Shown piece by piece: positions 7,222 to 16,083 of a stretch of DNA of 64,000 nt. Location: NCBI GenBank assembly GCA_900315745.1, contig ONAG01000005.1, positions 29,786 through 93,785 on the forward strand, given 5' to 3'. The stretch is from an uncultured Prevotellaceae bacterium. GTDB lineage: Bacteria > Bacteroidota > Bacteroidia > Bacteroidales > Bacteroidaceae. Made by a program: the position numbers and the translations under genes. Within the stretch, counting starts at the first letter, position 1. Each line of letters begins with the position of its first letter. The notes under the pieces are model-generated. The model had not been told where the DNA came from. It saw only the letters and a program-made list of their open reading frames with translations, and did not search any database.

Positions 7222-8890
7222 TTTCAGATTGTGTTTCCTGGCGCTGCTGTTGGCCGCCACCACGGCGTTGACAGCCAAGCCAGTGTTGCACAATCTTGAC
7301 ATCCATGTGACATTGTGCGACAATGGCGATGCAGAGATTACTGAAGTGCGTCAGATGTCGATTGATAATGAAGGCACGGAATGCTACATCGTCATCGGCA
7401 ACCTGAACGGGAGCGATATAAGCGACTTCAGTGTCTATGACGAGACAGGTCGGGAATTTGTGAACGAGGGTGCTTGGGATGTGGACCGCTCGCGCATGCG
7501 GAAAGCAGGCCGTTGTGGAATAGTTGACAAGCAAAATGGTTATGAGTTGTGCTGGGGACTGGGCGACGCGGGCGAGCGCATTTATTTTGTGAAATACAAG
7601 GTGACGCAGCTGGTTCGCAGTTACGACGATTCCGATGGCTTCAACTACATGTTCGTGGCACGCAACATTTCCCCGGCGCCACAGAAGGCCACAGTGACCA
7701 TCAGGGCACCGTGGCGCGAGAACGGCTTGCCCGAGGATTCCATCAAGATATGGTCGTTTGGATACCATGGAAACATCGTAAAGGTGGACAGCTTAGTGGA
7801 GGCCACCACCACAGAACCATTGGGTGGAGGCAGTTCGATGATTGTGATGATGGAACTGGAAAAGGGCATCCTGCACCCAACAAAGGTGGAGGGCGGTTCT
7901 TTCAGCAATGTGCGGGAAACGGCTTTTGTAGATAGTGACTATGAAATAGAGAGCAGTAATGAGTCCAAAGGGTTCTTCCGCACCATTAAGGACAATTTGG
8001 AGGCATTCTTAGGCCTTCTCCTGATCTTCTTCACCTTAGGGTGTGTATCCCTTTACGGCTTAAAGATGAAAAGGGAGAGAAAGAAGATGCTCAAGACGGT
8101 GGATTGGTATCGCGATATTCCAGTCAATGGCAACCTGTTGCGTGCAAAGAATCTTTATAATGCCTTCTATTTTTCAGGAGGTCTCAGCACCGACAACCTC
8201 CTCAGCGCCATGGTGCTGAGACTGCTTCGTGGCGGTGCCTTGCGTATTGAGAAATGCCATGTGGCTGCCACGGGCTTTAAGAAGATGTTTGGTGGCAAGG
8301 GCAAAGACATGGATTGCATTGTCATTGGCGACTTTGATGCGTCAAACAGGCTGATGGGTGACAAAACTCTGCACAACTTGTACGACATTTTCAAAAAGGC
8401 GTCGGGGGGAGACCGCATATTGCAGCCAAGTGAATTGGAACGTTGGTTCTTGTCCAACAAGGAAGAATCTCTGCTGTTCTTGAAAAGCCTCGACAACTCT
8501 GTTTCTTTGAAGGAGGCAAAAAACAGTATTGATGATGTGCGCAAGGTCTATGGACTGAAGAAATTCCTTGAGGACTTCACACTCGCCAACGAGCACCATC
8601 TCAGCGAGGTGGCGTTATGGAACGACTATCTGGTGTATGCCACTCTCTATGGCATTGCCGACCAGGTGCGAAAAGACATGGAGAAAATCAATCCCGAATA
8701 CCTGAAGATGGATGAGATAGCTCGTACGCTCACCAACCAGAAAGTGGTGCCATTGCTTACAGCAGCCACTTTGTCGTCGGCGCATTCCGTAAAGAGTTCT
8801 GGCTCCCGTGGTTCGGGCGGCGGCGGCTCGTCATCATTTGGCGGTGGCGGCGGCTTCTCAGGCGGCGGTTCAGGCGGCGGCGTGAGATGA
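7202..8890 (+). CDS. DUF2207 membrane protein with Gly-rich C-terminus
   Basis: A 562-residue protein: signal peptide (about 1-25), an extracytoplasmic beta-rich DUF2207 domain (about 28-235), one membrane helix (about 268-288), a cytoplasmic region with RDIPVNGNLLRAKNLY and LSAMVLRLLRGGALR, and a Gly/Ser-rich C-terminal tail from about residue 535. LemA and DUF2207 genes are often neighbours and may form a membrane complex; this is inference. The Gly-rich tail mirrors that of the TPM protein beside the second LemA gene. Transcription probably ends at the 18-bp hairpin at 8916-8955. Confidence 0.88.
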   Translation: MKHSRNSFRLCFLALLLAATTALTAKPVLHNLDIHVTLCDNGDAEITEVRQMSIDNEGTECYIVIGNLNGSDISDFSVYDETGREFVNEGAWDVDRSRMRKAGRCGIVDKQNGYELCWGLGDAGERIYFVKYKVTQLVRSYDDSDGFNYMFVARNISPAPQKATVTIRAPWRENGLPEDSIKIWSFGYHGNIVKVDSLVEATTTEPLGGGSSMIVMMELEKGILHPTKVEGGSFSNVRETAFVDSDYEIESSNESKGFFRTIKDNLEAFLGLLLIFFTLGCVSLYGLKMKRERKKMLKTVDWYRDIPVNGNLLRAKNLYNAFYFSGGLSTDNLLSAMVLRLLRGGALRIEKCHVAATGFKKMFGGKGKDMDCIVIGDFDASNRLMGDKTLHNLYDIFKKASGGDRILQPSELERWFLSNKEESLLFLKSLDNSVSLKEAKNSIDDVRKVYGLKKFLEDFTLANEHHLSEVALWNDYLVYATLYGIADQVRKDMEKINPEYLKMDEIARTLTNQKVVPLLTAATLSSAHSVKSSGSRGSGGGGSSSFGGGGGFSGGGSGGGVR

Positions 8891-8915
8891 CATGTTTGAC
8901 ACATGCTGAAAAATG

Positions 8916-8955
8916 TTTTGGAGCCATTTGGCAATCTTGCCAAATGGCTCCAAAA
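8916..8955. terminator. Bidirectional terminator hairpin, 18-bp perfect stem
   Basis: 8916-8933 pairs perfectly with 8938-8955 around a 4-nt loop; the stem ends are TTTT/AAAA, so it can work in both directions between the convergent DUF2207 and aldo/keto reductase genes. Confidence 0.85.
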
Positions 8956-8996
8956 TGTATGTCGTGACCTTGTTTGTGATGCCATGCATTATGCAT

Positions 8997-9953
8997 TCAT
9001 CTTATGCAACGCATGTTCTTTTCCAGTTGGGCTGTACTGCTGGCTCCCACAAGAACTGACGTCACTCCCTTTTGTTCGAGTATCCATGACAGGGCCATTT
9101 CTGCGAGCGTCTGTCCTTTCTGCAATGCTTGTGCATTGAGGTCCTGCAGATGTTCCAGAAGCTGGGGCGTGAGGTCATCTTTGGTGAGGAAGGCACCGCG
9201 TGACATTCTCGAACCTTCAGGTATCCCATTGAGGTATCTGTCTGTGAGCAAGCCTTGTGCCAATGGTGAGAAAGAGATGAACCCGATGCCATGTTCCACG
9301 CAATAGTCGAGTATTCCTTCGTCTTGTGGTGAATGGTCGAGCAGGTTGAGTTTTCCTTGATATATGAGCAAGGGCATGTCGCGTTGCTTCAAATACTCGT
9401 CAGCATATCGCAGAGCCTCCAGAGGCCAGCGGGAAATGCCTACATAGAGCGCCTTGCCACATTTCACTATGTCCACCAACGCCTGCAATGTCTCATCGAG
9501 GGGTGTTATGGGGTCGTGGCGATGGCTGTAGAAGATATCCACATATTCGAGGTTCATGCGGCGCAGACTTTGGTTCAGACTTGCGAAGAGGTATTTTCTT
9601 GAACCCCAGTTGCCATAAGGCCCCTCCCACATGTCGTAGCCTGCCTTGGTGCTTATCAGCAGTTCGTCGCGGTATGGGGCGAAGTCTTCTTTCATCAGTC
9701 GTCCCATGGTCTCTTCTGCCGTGCCGTATGGTGGCCCATAGTTGTTGGCGAGGTCGAAGTGTGTGATGCCGTGGTCGAAGGCATAATGCGTGATGTCCCT
9801 GCTCCGCTGATATGGGTCTGCATCGCCGAAGTTGTGCCAGAATCCCAACGACACCTTGGGCAGCATGATGCCACTGTTTCCACAACGTCGGTATAGGATA
9901 TCTGAGTTGTTGTATCTCTCAGACGATGGAATGTAACTGTTCTTGATGTTCAT
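8997..9953 (-). CDS. Aldo/keto reductase (L-glyceraldehyde 3-phosphate reductase-like)
   Basis: A 318-residue NADPH-dependent aldo/keto reductase of the YghZ/Gpr and Kv-beta-like branch. The catalytic tetrad is visible: D67 and Y72 (FDLANNYGPPYG), K103 (STKAGYD) and H144 (DIFYSHRHDP). FSPLAQGLLTDRYL and the cofactor-binding end VLVGASSTAQLEKN are typical. E. coli YghZ reduces L-glyceraldehyde 3-phosphate and other aldehydes, but the substrate here is unknown. It is the last gene of the minus-strand rpoN operon, 5 nt after ispG. Confidence 0.9.
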   Translation of the reverse strand: MNIKNSYIPSSERYNNSDILYRRCGNSGIMLPKVSLGFWHNFGDADPYQRSRDITHYAFDHGITHFDLANNYGPPYGTAEETMGRLMKEDFAPYRDELLISTKAGYDMWEGPYGNWGSRKYLFASLNQSLRRMNLEYVDIFYSHRHDPITPLDETLQALVDIVKCGKALYVGISRWPLEALRYADEYLKQRDMPLLIYQGKLNLLDHSPQDEGILDYCVEHGIGFISFSPLAQGLLTDRYLNGIPEGSRMSRGAFLTKDDLTPQLLEHLQDLNAQALQKGQTLAEMALSWILEQKGVTSVLVGASSTAQLEKNMRCIR

Positions 9954-9958
9954 GGCTT

Positions 9959-11797
9959 TTATGATTTGTTGTCCTTTTCTATTAGTTGCAATAGTTTTTC
10001 CACAGCCTCGTTTTCAGGGATGTTCTTTTCCACACATTCCTTCCTGCGGTAGAGAGAGATGCGTCCAGGTCCTGCTCCCACATATCCATAGTCTGCATCT
10101 GCCATCTCGCCAGGTCCGTTTACTATGCAGCCCATGATGCCTATCTTCAAGCCCTTGAGGTGGCTTGTCGCTTTCTTGATGTGGGCTATCGTTGTCTCAA
10201 GGTCGTAAAGTGTCCTTCCACAGCCAGGGCAACTGATGTACTCTGTCTTGGTCATTCGCAGACGCGCTGCCTGCAAGATGCCGTAAGCCGTACTGCAAAT
10301 GACGTCCAGGGGGATGTCGCCATCGTTTTCGAGCCAGTAGCCGTCTGTGAGTCCGTCCATCATCAATGGTCCCATGTCCGCTGCGGCTTCTATCTGGAAA
10401 TCGTTCTTCTCCGTCATGCCATGAGCGTATTTCTGGCGGAAAACCACAGGATTCGTCACTCCTGCTGCCATCAGTTCATGAACGAGGGCACGGTGTTCTC
10501 CCAATCTGTTGGCTCCAGTGGCGTCGCTTACCACTACAATCTCGGGGTGCGCCTTCAGACACTCGATGCGTTCCGGGTCCAACCCATGGTGCAAGCTCCA
10601 GAACTTGATGGCATCGTCGGATTGACATATCCCTTTCAGGTCGTCTTGACTGTAAAGAGAAAAAGTGCCTGACATATTGTTGCTGCTTCCCGCATCCATG
10701 ATGCATGGTTGTTTGCCCTCGGTGTGCAATGGCGTCTTTCCAGCGGTGTAAACAAAGGTGGGTTGCAGTTCTCCAGGTACTATGCCGTCGGCGTTTCCAC
10801 TTACGATGACAATAGGCAGGCTGTCGCCGCCAACGACATCAAACACCTTGTTGGTCTTGCGACGTTCAGGTCTTGTATAGTTGAATCCCTCGAAAGGAGA
10901 GGCTTTTATGCCAGTCCCTTCTTTCCTTTGTGAGATATAATCCACAAGATGACGGGCGACAGGGATTTCATGTTCTGGAGCCTCGCTCAGCGACACACGT
11001 ATGGTGTCGCCAATGCCGTCTGCCAAAAGCGCTCCTATGCCAACGGCGCTTTTTATGCGTCCATCCTCGCCCTCGCCAGCTTCAGTGACTCCAAGGTGCA
11101 GGGGATAATGCATGTCTTCCTTGTCCATCTCGCTGACAAGAAGACGTACCGACCTCACCATCACCACAGTGTTTGAAGCCTTGATGGAGATGACGATGTC
11201 ATTGAAGTCTTCACGCTTGCAAATGCGGAGAAACTCCATGCAACTCTCCACGATACCCTCAGGTGTGTCTCCATACCGTGACATGATGCGGTCGGAGAGC
11301 GACCCGTGGTTCACTCCTATGCGGATGGCGGTGTGGTGCTCCTTGCACAGATTGAGCAACGGTATCAGCCGTTCTTCCACTTTCTTCAGCTCAAGTGCAT
11401 ATTGCTCGTCTGTGTATTCTATCTGGCGGAATGTGCGTGCTGGGTCAACATAGTTGCCTGGGTTGATGCGGACTTTCTCGCAGTTGCAGGCAGCCACTTC
11501 CGCCACGCGGGCATTGAAATGCACGTCTGCCACCAAAGGGGTGGTGATGCCCTTCTCGCGGAGAGAGGAGCGGATGTGTCCAATGTTTTCCGCTTCACGC
11601 GTGCCTTGTGTGGTGAAACGCACATATTCGCCTCCCGCCTCGATGATGCGTTCTGCCTGTTCCACGCTCCCCATGATGTCGTTGGTCGATACTGTGGCCA
11701 TGGACTGCAGGCGTATGGGATTGTCACCACCCATTGGGGTGTCGCCCACCTTCGTCTCTGATGACAGGCGACGGTGATAATTGAACAAGTCGGTCAT
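9959..11797 (-). CDS. ispG: 4-hydroxy-3-methylbut-2-en-1-yl diphosphate synthase (long Bacteroidetes form)
   Basis: A 612-residue IspG, which makes HMBPP from MEcPP in the MEP isoprenoid pathway using a [4Fe-4S] cluster and reduced ferredoxin or flavodoxin. The N-terminal TIM barrel has VADVHFNARVAEVAA and KVRINPGNYV; the C-terminal cluster domain has the CPGCGRTLYDLE motif and MGCIVNGPGEMADADYGYVG. The length, about 240 residues over the E. coli enzyme, reflects the extra central domain of plant and Bacteroidetes forms. It starts 1 nt after purE. UppS at 51252 uses the prenyl diphosphates made from this pathway. Confidence 0.97.
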   Translation of the reverse strand: MTDLFNYHRRLSSETKVGDTPMGGDNPIRLQSMATVSTNDIMGSVEQAERIIEAGGEYVRFTTQGTREAENIGHIRSSLREKGITTPLVADVHFNARVAEVAACNCEKVRINPGNYVDPARTFRQIEYTDEQYALELKKVEERLIPLLNLCKEHHTAIRIGVNHGSLSDRIMSRYGDTPEGIVESCMEFLRICKREDFNDIVISIKASNTVVMVRSVRLLVSEMDKEDMHYPLHLGVTEAGEGEDGRIKSAVGIGALLADGIGDTIRVSLSEAPEHEIPVARHLVDYISQRKEGTGIKASPFEGFNYTRPERRKTNKVFDVVGGDSLPIVIVSGNADGIVPGELQPTFVYTAGKTPLHTEGKQPCIMDAGSSNNMSGTFSLYSQDDLKGICQSDDAIKFWSLHHGLDPERIECLKAHPEIVVVSDATGANRLGEHRALVHELMAAGVTNPVVFRQKYAHGMTEKNDFQIEAAADMGPLMMDGLTDGYWLENDGDIPLDVICSTAYGILQAARLRMTKTEYISCPGCGRTLYDLETTIAHIKKATSHLKGLKIGIMGCIVNGPGEMADADYGYVGAGPGRISLYRRKECVEKNIPENEAVEKLLQLIEKDNKS

Positions 11798-11798
11798 T

Positions 11799-12308
11799 TC
11801 AATTGGTCTTGAATCTGTATTTTTTCACTTCGCTCAACTGTTGGTTGGCCTTTACGATCTTGTCTCCTAAACCTGCCTTGTATGCCTCCACCTTGGCATC
11901 GATGCTTTCGTCGGTGAGGGCAAGTATCTCGGCTGCCAATATGGCGGCGTTGAGGGCACCATTCACTCCTACTGTTGCCACGGGTATTCCCGGAGGCATC
12001 TGGATGATGCTGAGCATGGCATCAAGACCGTCGAGCATTCCTTTGATGGGAATACCAATGACTGGGATGGTGGTGGATGCTGCTATCACGCCAGGCAGGG
12101 CTGCTGCCATGCCTGCAGCGGCAATGATGACTTTTATCCCCTTTGCCTTGGCTTCTCGGGCAAACAATTCCACTGCTTGTGGTGTCCTGTGGGCTGAAAG
12201 GGCGTTCACTTCAAATGGTATTTCCATCTCGTCGAGGAAGTCCATGGCTTTCTCCATGACGGGCAGGTCGCTGGTGCTGCCCATGATGATGCTTACTATA
12301 GGTTTCAT
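11799..12308 (-). CDS. purE: N5-carboxyaminoimidazole ribonucleotide mutase
   Basis: A 169-residue class I PurE that moves the carboxylate of N5-CAIR to give CAIR in purine synthesis. The N-terminus IVSIIMGSTSDLPVM is the nucleotide and CO2 pocket, and the NALSAHRTP segment holds the catalytic His. AAGMAAALPGVIAASTTIPV is the conserved core helix-turn. The start at 12308 (MKPIVSIIMGS) fits the family; a frame from 12371 adds 21 non-conserved residues. It sits between the PAP2-like gene and ispG, without other pur genes. Confidence 0.96.
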   Translation of the reverse strand: MKPIVSIIMGSTSDLPVMEKAMDFLDEMEIPFEVNALSAHRTPQAVELFAREAKAKGIKVIIAAAGMAAALPGVIAASTTIPVIGIPIKGMLDGLDAMLSIIQMPPGIPVATVGVNGALNAAILAAEILALTDESIDAKVEAYKAGLGDKIVKANQQLSEVKKYRFKTN

Positions 12309-12340
12309 ATGATGATGCTTGATGTTTTTTATGTTGGTGA

Positions 12341-12958
12341 TTAGAAAAACAGAATGGATACAAAAGAACATATTATGCCGAGGAAGAAACCGGCGAGCAC
12401 TTCAGACAAAGTGTGCAACTTGAGTATCAGCCGACTTGTTCCCACTATGCCGCCCATGATGAGCACGAGGCATATCCACCACACGGGATTGAACGAGAAA
12501 ACTTCTGCAAAGGCTATGACGGCACCCATCACACCACCAATGGCTGCGGTGTGCGTGGAAATCTTCCACCATAGGTTGATAATTGCACACAGCACTTGTA
12601 TCATCAGCGACGCCACCACGATGCACTTGATGGAGTAGGGGATGTGATTGGCGCTGAGGGTGTAGTAGCAGCAGAAATAGCAAAGGATGGAGATGACATA
12701 GGGAATCATACGGTTGTCCTTCACCGCCATGTCCTGCTTGCTCCATCCCTGATAGCGAGCATACAGCCTGATGAGCGTTGTTGGCAGCATCACGGTGAAG
12801 AGGAACACCACTATGAAGATGTAGAGCTTCACAGGCCAATGCAACAGACTGAGGTAGCTGAAAGTGAAGAGTGCCAGCAACCCCACCACGGGCAGGTAGA
12901 ACGGTGAGAACACCGCACTAAGGACTTTGGATAGCATGATGATGTCCTTCTCTCTCAT
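12341..12958 (-). CDS. PAP2-like integral membrane protein
   Basis: A 205-residue protein of about six hydrophobic helices. The C-terminal half looks like a phosphatidic acid phosphatase type 2 domain: STHTAAIGG takes the place of the PSGH motif, and TSRLILKLHTLSEVLAG resembles the SR-x5-H-x3-D motif, with Glu where Asp is usual. The first motif (K-x6-RP) is not clear, so activity is uncertain. A role in recycling undecaprenyl or lipid phosphates is possible. Its start codon overlaps the rpoN stop (ATGA). Confidence 0.7.
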   Translation of the reverse strand: MREKDIIMLSKVLSAVFSPFYLPVVGLLALFTFSYLSLLHWPVKLYIFIVVFLFTVMLPTTLIRLYARYQGWSKQDMAVKDNRMIPYVISILCYFCCYYTLSANHIPYSIKCIVVASLMIQVLCAIINLWWKISTHTAAIGGVMGAVIAFAEVFSFNPVWWICLVLIMGGIVGTSRLILKLHTLSEVLAGFFLGIICSFVSILFF

Positions 12959-14358
12959 TTTTTTCTCAGGCTTGATTTTGGTATGTTCATTTGTTTGCGG
13001 TATTTCACTATGGTTCGCCGTTTGGTGTTGAATCCCTTCTTCTTGATAGCCTCTTCAAGTTGCATGTCGGTCAGAGGGTTATTCTTGTCTTCGTGGTCGA
13101 TGATGTCCTTGAGCATGCTTTTTATCTTTCGCGTGGACACTTCGTCTCCGTCGTTGTCATAACGTTCGCTGAAGAAGAAGCGCAGTCGGAAGATGCCCCA
13201 TGCTGTTTCGGCATATTTCTCATTGGTGACGCGGGATACCGTGGAGATGTCGAGGTTGGTGTCGGCAGCCACATCCTTGAGAGTCATTGGCGTGAGGTCT
13301 GCCTCGTCACCATCGAGGAAGAATTTCTTCTGCCGGCGTATGATGGCGCTCATTGTCTTGGTGAGTGTCTGCTGCCGCTGCTGCAATGCGTCGATGAGCA
13401 TCTTGGCTCCCTCCACATCCTTTCTCAACAATGGGAGGGCTTCTTTTTCCTTTCTCGACAGGTTGTCGGTGTGGGCGATTGTTTCCATATATGCCTCGGA
13501 AACTTCCAAGGCAGGCAGTCTGCCACGGTTTAGAGTGAAGGATATCTGACCGTCGTCAGTGATTTCCACAATGAAGTCGGGTGTTATCTGCTGCTTGCTT
13601 ATGCCCAAGGCTTCTCCAAGGGCTGCTCCTGGTTTGGGGTTTAGTTTGCGCACCTCGGCACGCACTTTCTCTTTTTGCTCATCGTCGAGATGCAGCGAGC
13701 GTTGCAATTTGTCCCAGTGGTTCTTTAGCAGGTCGTCGAAATACTGTCCCACTATTCTCGAAAGCATGTCTTTCATCCATCCATCCTTTCGTCTGCTCAC
13801 CTGTATCATCAGGCACTGTTGCAGGTTGCGTGCTCCTATGCCTGGCGGGTCGAAGCCTTGCAGTATGCCGAGCACCTGCTCTATTTCTTCTGGTGTGGTG
13901 GAGATGTTGTGATAGATGTCCATCTCGTCGCAGATGGTTTCTGGATCTTTGCGCAACAGTCCGTCGTTGTCGAGCGAACCGATGAGGTATTCCATGATGC
14001 TCCTTTGCTGTTCGTCAAGTTCTGTCTCGCCCATTTGTTCCCTTAGCTTGTCAATGAACGACTCGCTGTTGGAAGGGTCTTGGTGAGGTCCTTGCACCTG
14101 TACGGGGATGGCATTCTCCTTGGTGTTGTAGTCATCATTTTCCAAACTTTCAGGCACTGGTGCTGGCATGGCGTTCTCCCAGTCGTTTTCTTCACTTGCA
14201 GATGCCTCAAGTGCAGGATTGTCGATTAGTTGGTGGTTGACATATTCCACCAATTGGTCCACTGGTTTCTCAATCATTTGGCCGACGAGCAGCTGCATCG
14301 GTGTCAGCCGTTGTTTCTGTACTTGCTTTTGTCCTTGCCTTATAGTTTGTTTGGCCAT
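12955..14358 (-). CDS. rpoN: RNA polymerase sigma-54 factor
   Basis: A 467-residue sigma-54 of normal length. Region I is Gln-rich and helical (KQRLTPMQLLVGQMIEKPVD), region II is acidic, the core-binding and HTH regions follow (DVAADTNLDISTVSRVTNEKYAETAWG), and the RpoN box is near the C-terminus (KRRTIVKYRKQMNIP). It directs transcription from -24/-12 promoters with AAA+ activators, none of which is in this window. First gene of the minus-strand operon rpoN, PAP2-like, purE, ispG, aldo/keto reductase. Confidence 0.97.
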   Translation of the reverse strand: MAKQTIRQGQKQVQKQRLTPMQLLVGQMIEKPVDQLVEYVNHQLIDNPALEASASEENDWENAMPAPVPESLENDDYNTKENAIPVQVQGPHQDPSNSESFIDKLREQMGETELDEQQRSIMEYLIGSLDNDGLLRKDPETICDEMDIYHNISTTPEEIEQVLGILQGFDPPGIGARNLQQCLMIQVSRRKDGWMKDMLSRIVGQYFDDLLKNHWDKLQRSLHLDDEQKEKVRAEVRKLNPKPGAALGEALGISKQQITPDFIVEITDDGQISFTLNRGRLPALEVSEAYMETIAHTDNLSRKEKEALPLLRKDVEGAKMLIDALQQRQQTLTKTMSAIIRRQKKFFLDGDEADLTPMTLKDVAADTNLDISTVSRVTNEKYAETAWGIFRLRFFFSERYDNDGDEVSTRKIKSMLKDIIDHEDKNNPLTDMQLEEAIKKKGFNTKRRTIVKYRKQMNIPKSSLRKK

Positions 14359-14420
14359 CGTTCTAAATGAAAGTTTGACGTTCTAATCCCTTGTTGATAT
14401 TTCTTGAACGTAATAGCTTA

Positions 14421-14428
14421 CAAATATA
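14421..14428 (-). promoter_or_regulatory. Bacteroidetes -7 element for rpoN (TATATTTG on minus)
   Basis: Exact TAnnTTTG match, 62 nt before the rpoN start. CGTTCTAA occurs at 14359-14366, 14379-14386 and 14482-14489 around it, which may be a binding site. Confidence 0.55.
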
Positions 14429-14489
14429 ATACCATCAACCAAAAAACGAAACGTCTTTAACTAATTTTAACCCGAATTGGGCGTTCTAA

Positions 14490-14706
14490 AAAAAACTGTT
14501 TTAGTTACTTTCAATGGGGACTTACTTTATTTTAGAGGATTTGGACAACAATCCCTTGAGACCACCAAACAGGCATATTTCTCAAAGAAAAGTCGAAAAT
14601 AAAAGAAAAAAAACATAAGAAGCGACAGAAAACGCAGGGTTTTGCATGATATGTCGCAAAAGGCGGTCTGTGTCGCAACGAATTGAATAGAAAAACATTA
14701 GAAAAT
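14490..14706. other. Gene-free A/T-rich spacer between rpoN and the PepSY gene
   Basis: No convincing gene or RNA was seen. The short open frames here have no promoter-start pair and no recognisable sequence. The flanks carry the divergent promoters of rpoN and of the PepSY-like gene. Confidence 0.6.
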
Positions 14707-14738
14707 TTTGAACGAGGGTAAAACTGCATTTATCTTTG
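14707..14738 (+). promoter_or_regulatory. Promoter of the PepSY-like gene
   Basis: TTTG at 14707-14710, 20 bp, TATCTTTG at 14731-14738: a full Bacteroidetes -33/-7 match. It leaves an A-rich leader of about 80 nt before the ATG at 14827. Confidence 0.8.
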
Positions 14739-14826
14739 CAATGTCGAAAGGAACAAACGACCTTCACACAGACAAAAAAGAATTAAATCAAAAAACAATA
14801 ATAATAACAAATAAAAAAATACAATT

Positions 14827-15270
14827 ATGAAAAAGTCAAGATTATTTATCGCAGCATTAGCATGTTTCTTCATGCAGTCAGTGTCAACATTCGCAGATGA
14901 CATGATCATTCCAGCAAGCCAACTTCCTGCCGCAGCAACCAACTTTGTGAAAACCAACTTCCCAGGACAGGCCATCTCATATGCCTCTGTCGATAGGGAC
15001 TTCTCAGGAACCAAGTATGAGGTGACGCTCAACAATGGAGTGGAGCTCGACTTCGACAAGAGTGGGACTTGGGACAAGGTGGACTGCAACTTCAGCGCCG
15101 TTCCCGCCAACCTCGTGCCGGCAAACATCGCCAACTATGTGAAAACCAACTTCCCAGGTACCTCCATCATCAAGATAGACAAGGAGCGCTACGGCTACGA
15201 CATAGAACTGTCCAACGACCTCGAACTGAAGTTCAACAAGAAGGGACAACTTATGAACATCGATGACTGA
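14827..15270 (+). CDS. Secreted PepSY-like (DUF2874) protein
   Basis: A 147-residue protein with a signal peptide (about 1-23, ending FADDM). Two tandem PepSY-like units follow, each with the pattern LPAAATNFVKTNFPG / VPANIANYVKTNFPG and then a beta stretch with ELDFDKSGTWDKV or ELKFNKKGQLMNI. This arrangement is typical of small periplasmic Bacteroidales proteins (PF11396 type) of unknown role, sometimes linked to protease inhibition or two-component signalling. It is a single-gene unit with a full promoter and a likely terminator at 15325-15366. Confidence 0.85.
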   Translation: MKKSRLFIAALACFFMQSVSTFADDMIIPASQLPAAATNFVKTNFPGQAISYASVDRDFSGTKYEVTLNNGVELDFDKSGTWDKVDCNFSAVPANLVPANIANYVKTNFPGTSIIKIDKERYGYDIELSNDLELKFNKKGQLMNIDD

Positions 15271-15324
15271 AAGGAGGTGATATAAGGGAATAGAAAAAAA
15301 GAGAATCATCAAATAAGCAAAGGG

Positions 15325-15366
15325 CAAGGAGGGTGTGTCAACAAAACGACATGCTCTCCTTGAGTT
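15325..15366 (+). terminator. Hairpin terminator after the PepSY-like gene
   Basis: CAAGGAG (15325-15331) pairs with CTCCTTG (15356-15362), and the stem continues inward with some G-T pairs to a loop near 15341-15346. A weak T stretch follows. It may serve both convergent genes. Confidence 0.6.
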
Positions 15367-15396
15367 TTGTGGATGAAATAGCGGGTATGGATGACG

Positions 15397-16056
15397 TCAG
15401 TCTTTCATCCCCTCCAAATGAGTGATGATGTCCGCAAAGTCATCTATTATGTAGTCAGCTCCTGCTTCTTCCATCTCTTCTTTTGTTCCATTGCCATAGG
15501 TCACACCGATGGTGGTGCAACCGGCGTTTCTGCCCATCATGATGTCGTAGCGTGCATCACCCACCACGACGGCTTCCTCTGTTGCATGTCCCGTGATGGC
15601 CAATGTCTTGTTCACCATGTCGGGCTGTGGCTTGGGGTTCTTTACGTCTTCGCAACTTATCACCAGCGAAATGTAGGGCTTCAGGTTCAGGTGTTGCACA
15701 AACTCCATCAGCGACTGGGTTGCCCTGCTGCTGGCTATAGTTAGCGTATATCCTTTTTCGTGAAGCTGCTTGAGGGTGTCCAACACATGAGGGAAGAGGG
15801 GCACCACTCCATGCGTGTTGTCTATTTCGAAGATTTTCTTGTACACCTCCACGCACTTGTCCCCCATCTCATCCGACATGCTGATGAGATTGGTGAAGGT
15901 TTGCTTCAGCGGCAGTCCTATCATCTTCTTGCATTGCTCGCGAGACCGTGGTGGAAGACCCAGATGCTTGATGGTCTTCTGCATGGTGTTGATGATAAGC
16001 GTCTGTGTGTCGCCAAGGGTGCCGTCAAAATCAAGAATGATTATTTTCTTCATCAT
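15397..16056 (-). CDS. HAD superfamily phosphatase (phosphoglycolate phosphatase-like)
   Basis: A 219-residue HAD hydrolase with C1 cap. Motif I is ILDFDGTLGD (nucleophile and acid/base Asp), motif II is TIASSRATQS, motif III Lys lies in CEDVKNPKPQPDM, and motif IV is VVGDARYDIMMG. It resembles Gph/PpaX enzymes that hydrolyse small phosphate esters such as 2-phosphoglycolate or pyrophosphate; the exact substrate is not determined. It is the last gene of the minus-strand parE-S41-C1 cluster, 27 nt after the C1 protease gene. Confidence 0.88.
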   Translation of the reverse strand: MMKKIIILDFDGTLGDTQTLIINTMQKTIKHLGLPPRSREQCKKMIGLPLKQTFTNLISMSDEMGDKCVEVYKKIFEIDNTHGVVPLFPHVLDTLKQLHEKGYTLTIASSRATQSLMEFVQHLNLKPYISLVISCEDVKNPKPQPDMVNKTLAITGHATEEAVVVGDARYDIMMGRNAGCTTIGVTYGNGTKEEMEEAGADYIIDDFADIITHLEGMKD

Positions 16057-16083
16057 TGGAGATAAGGAATGGAGTTGTAGAAA

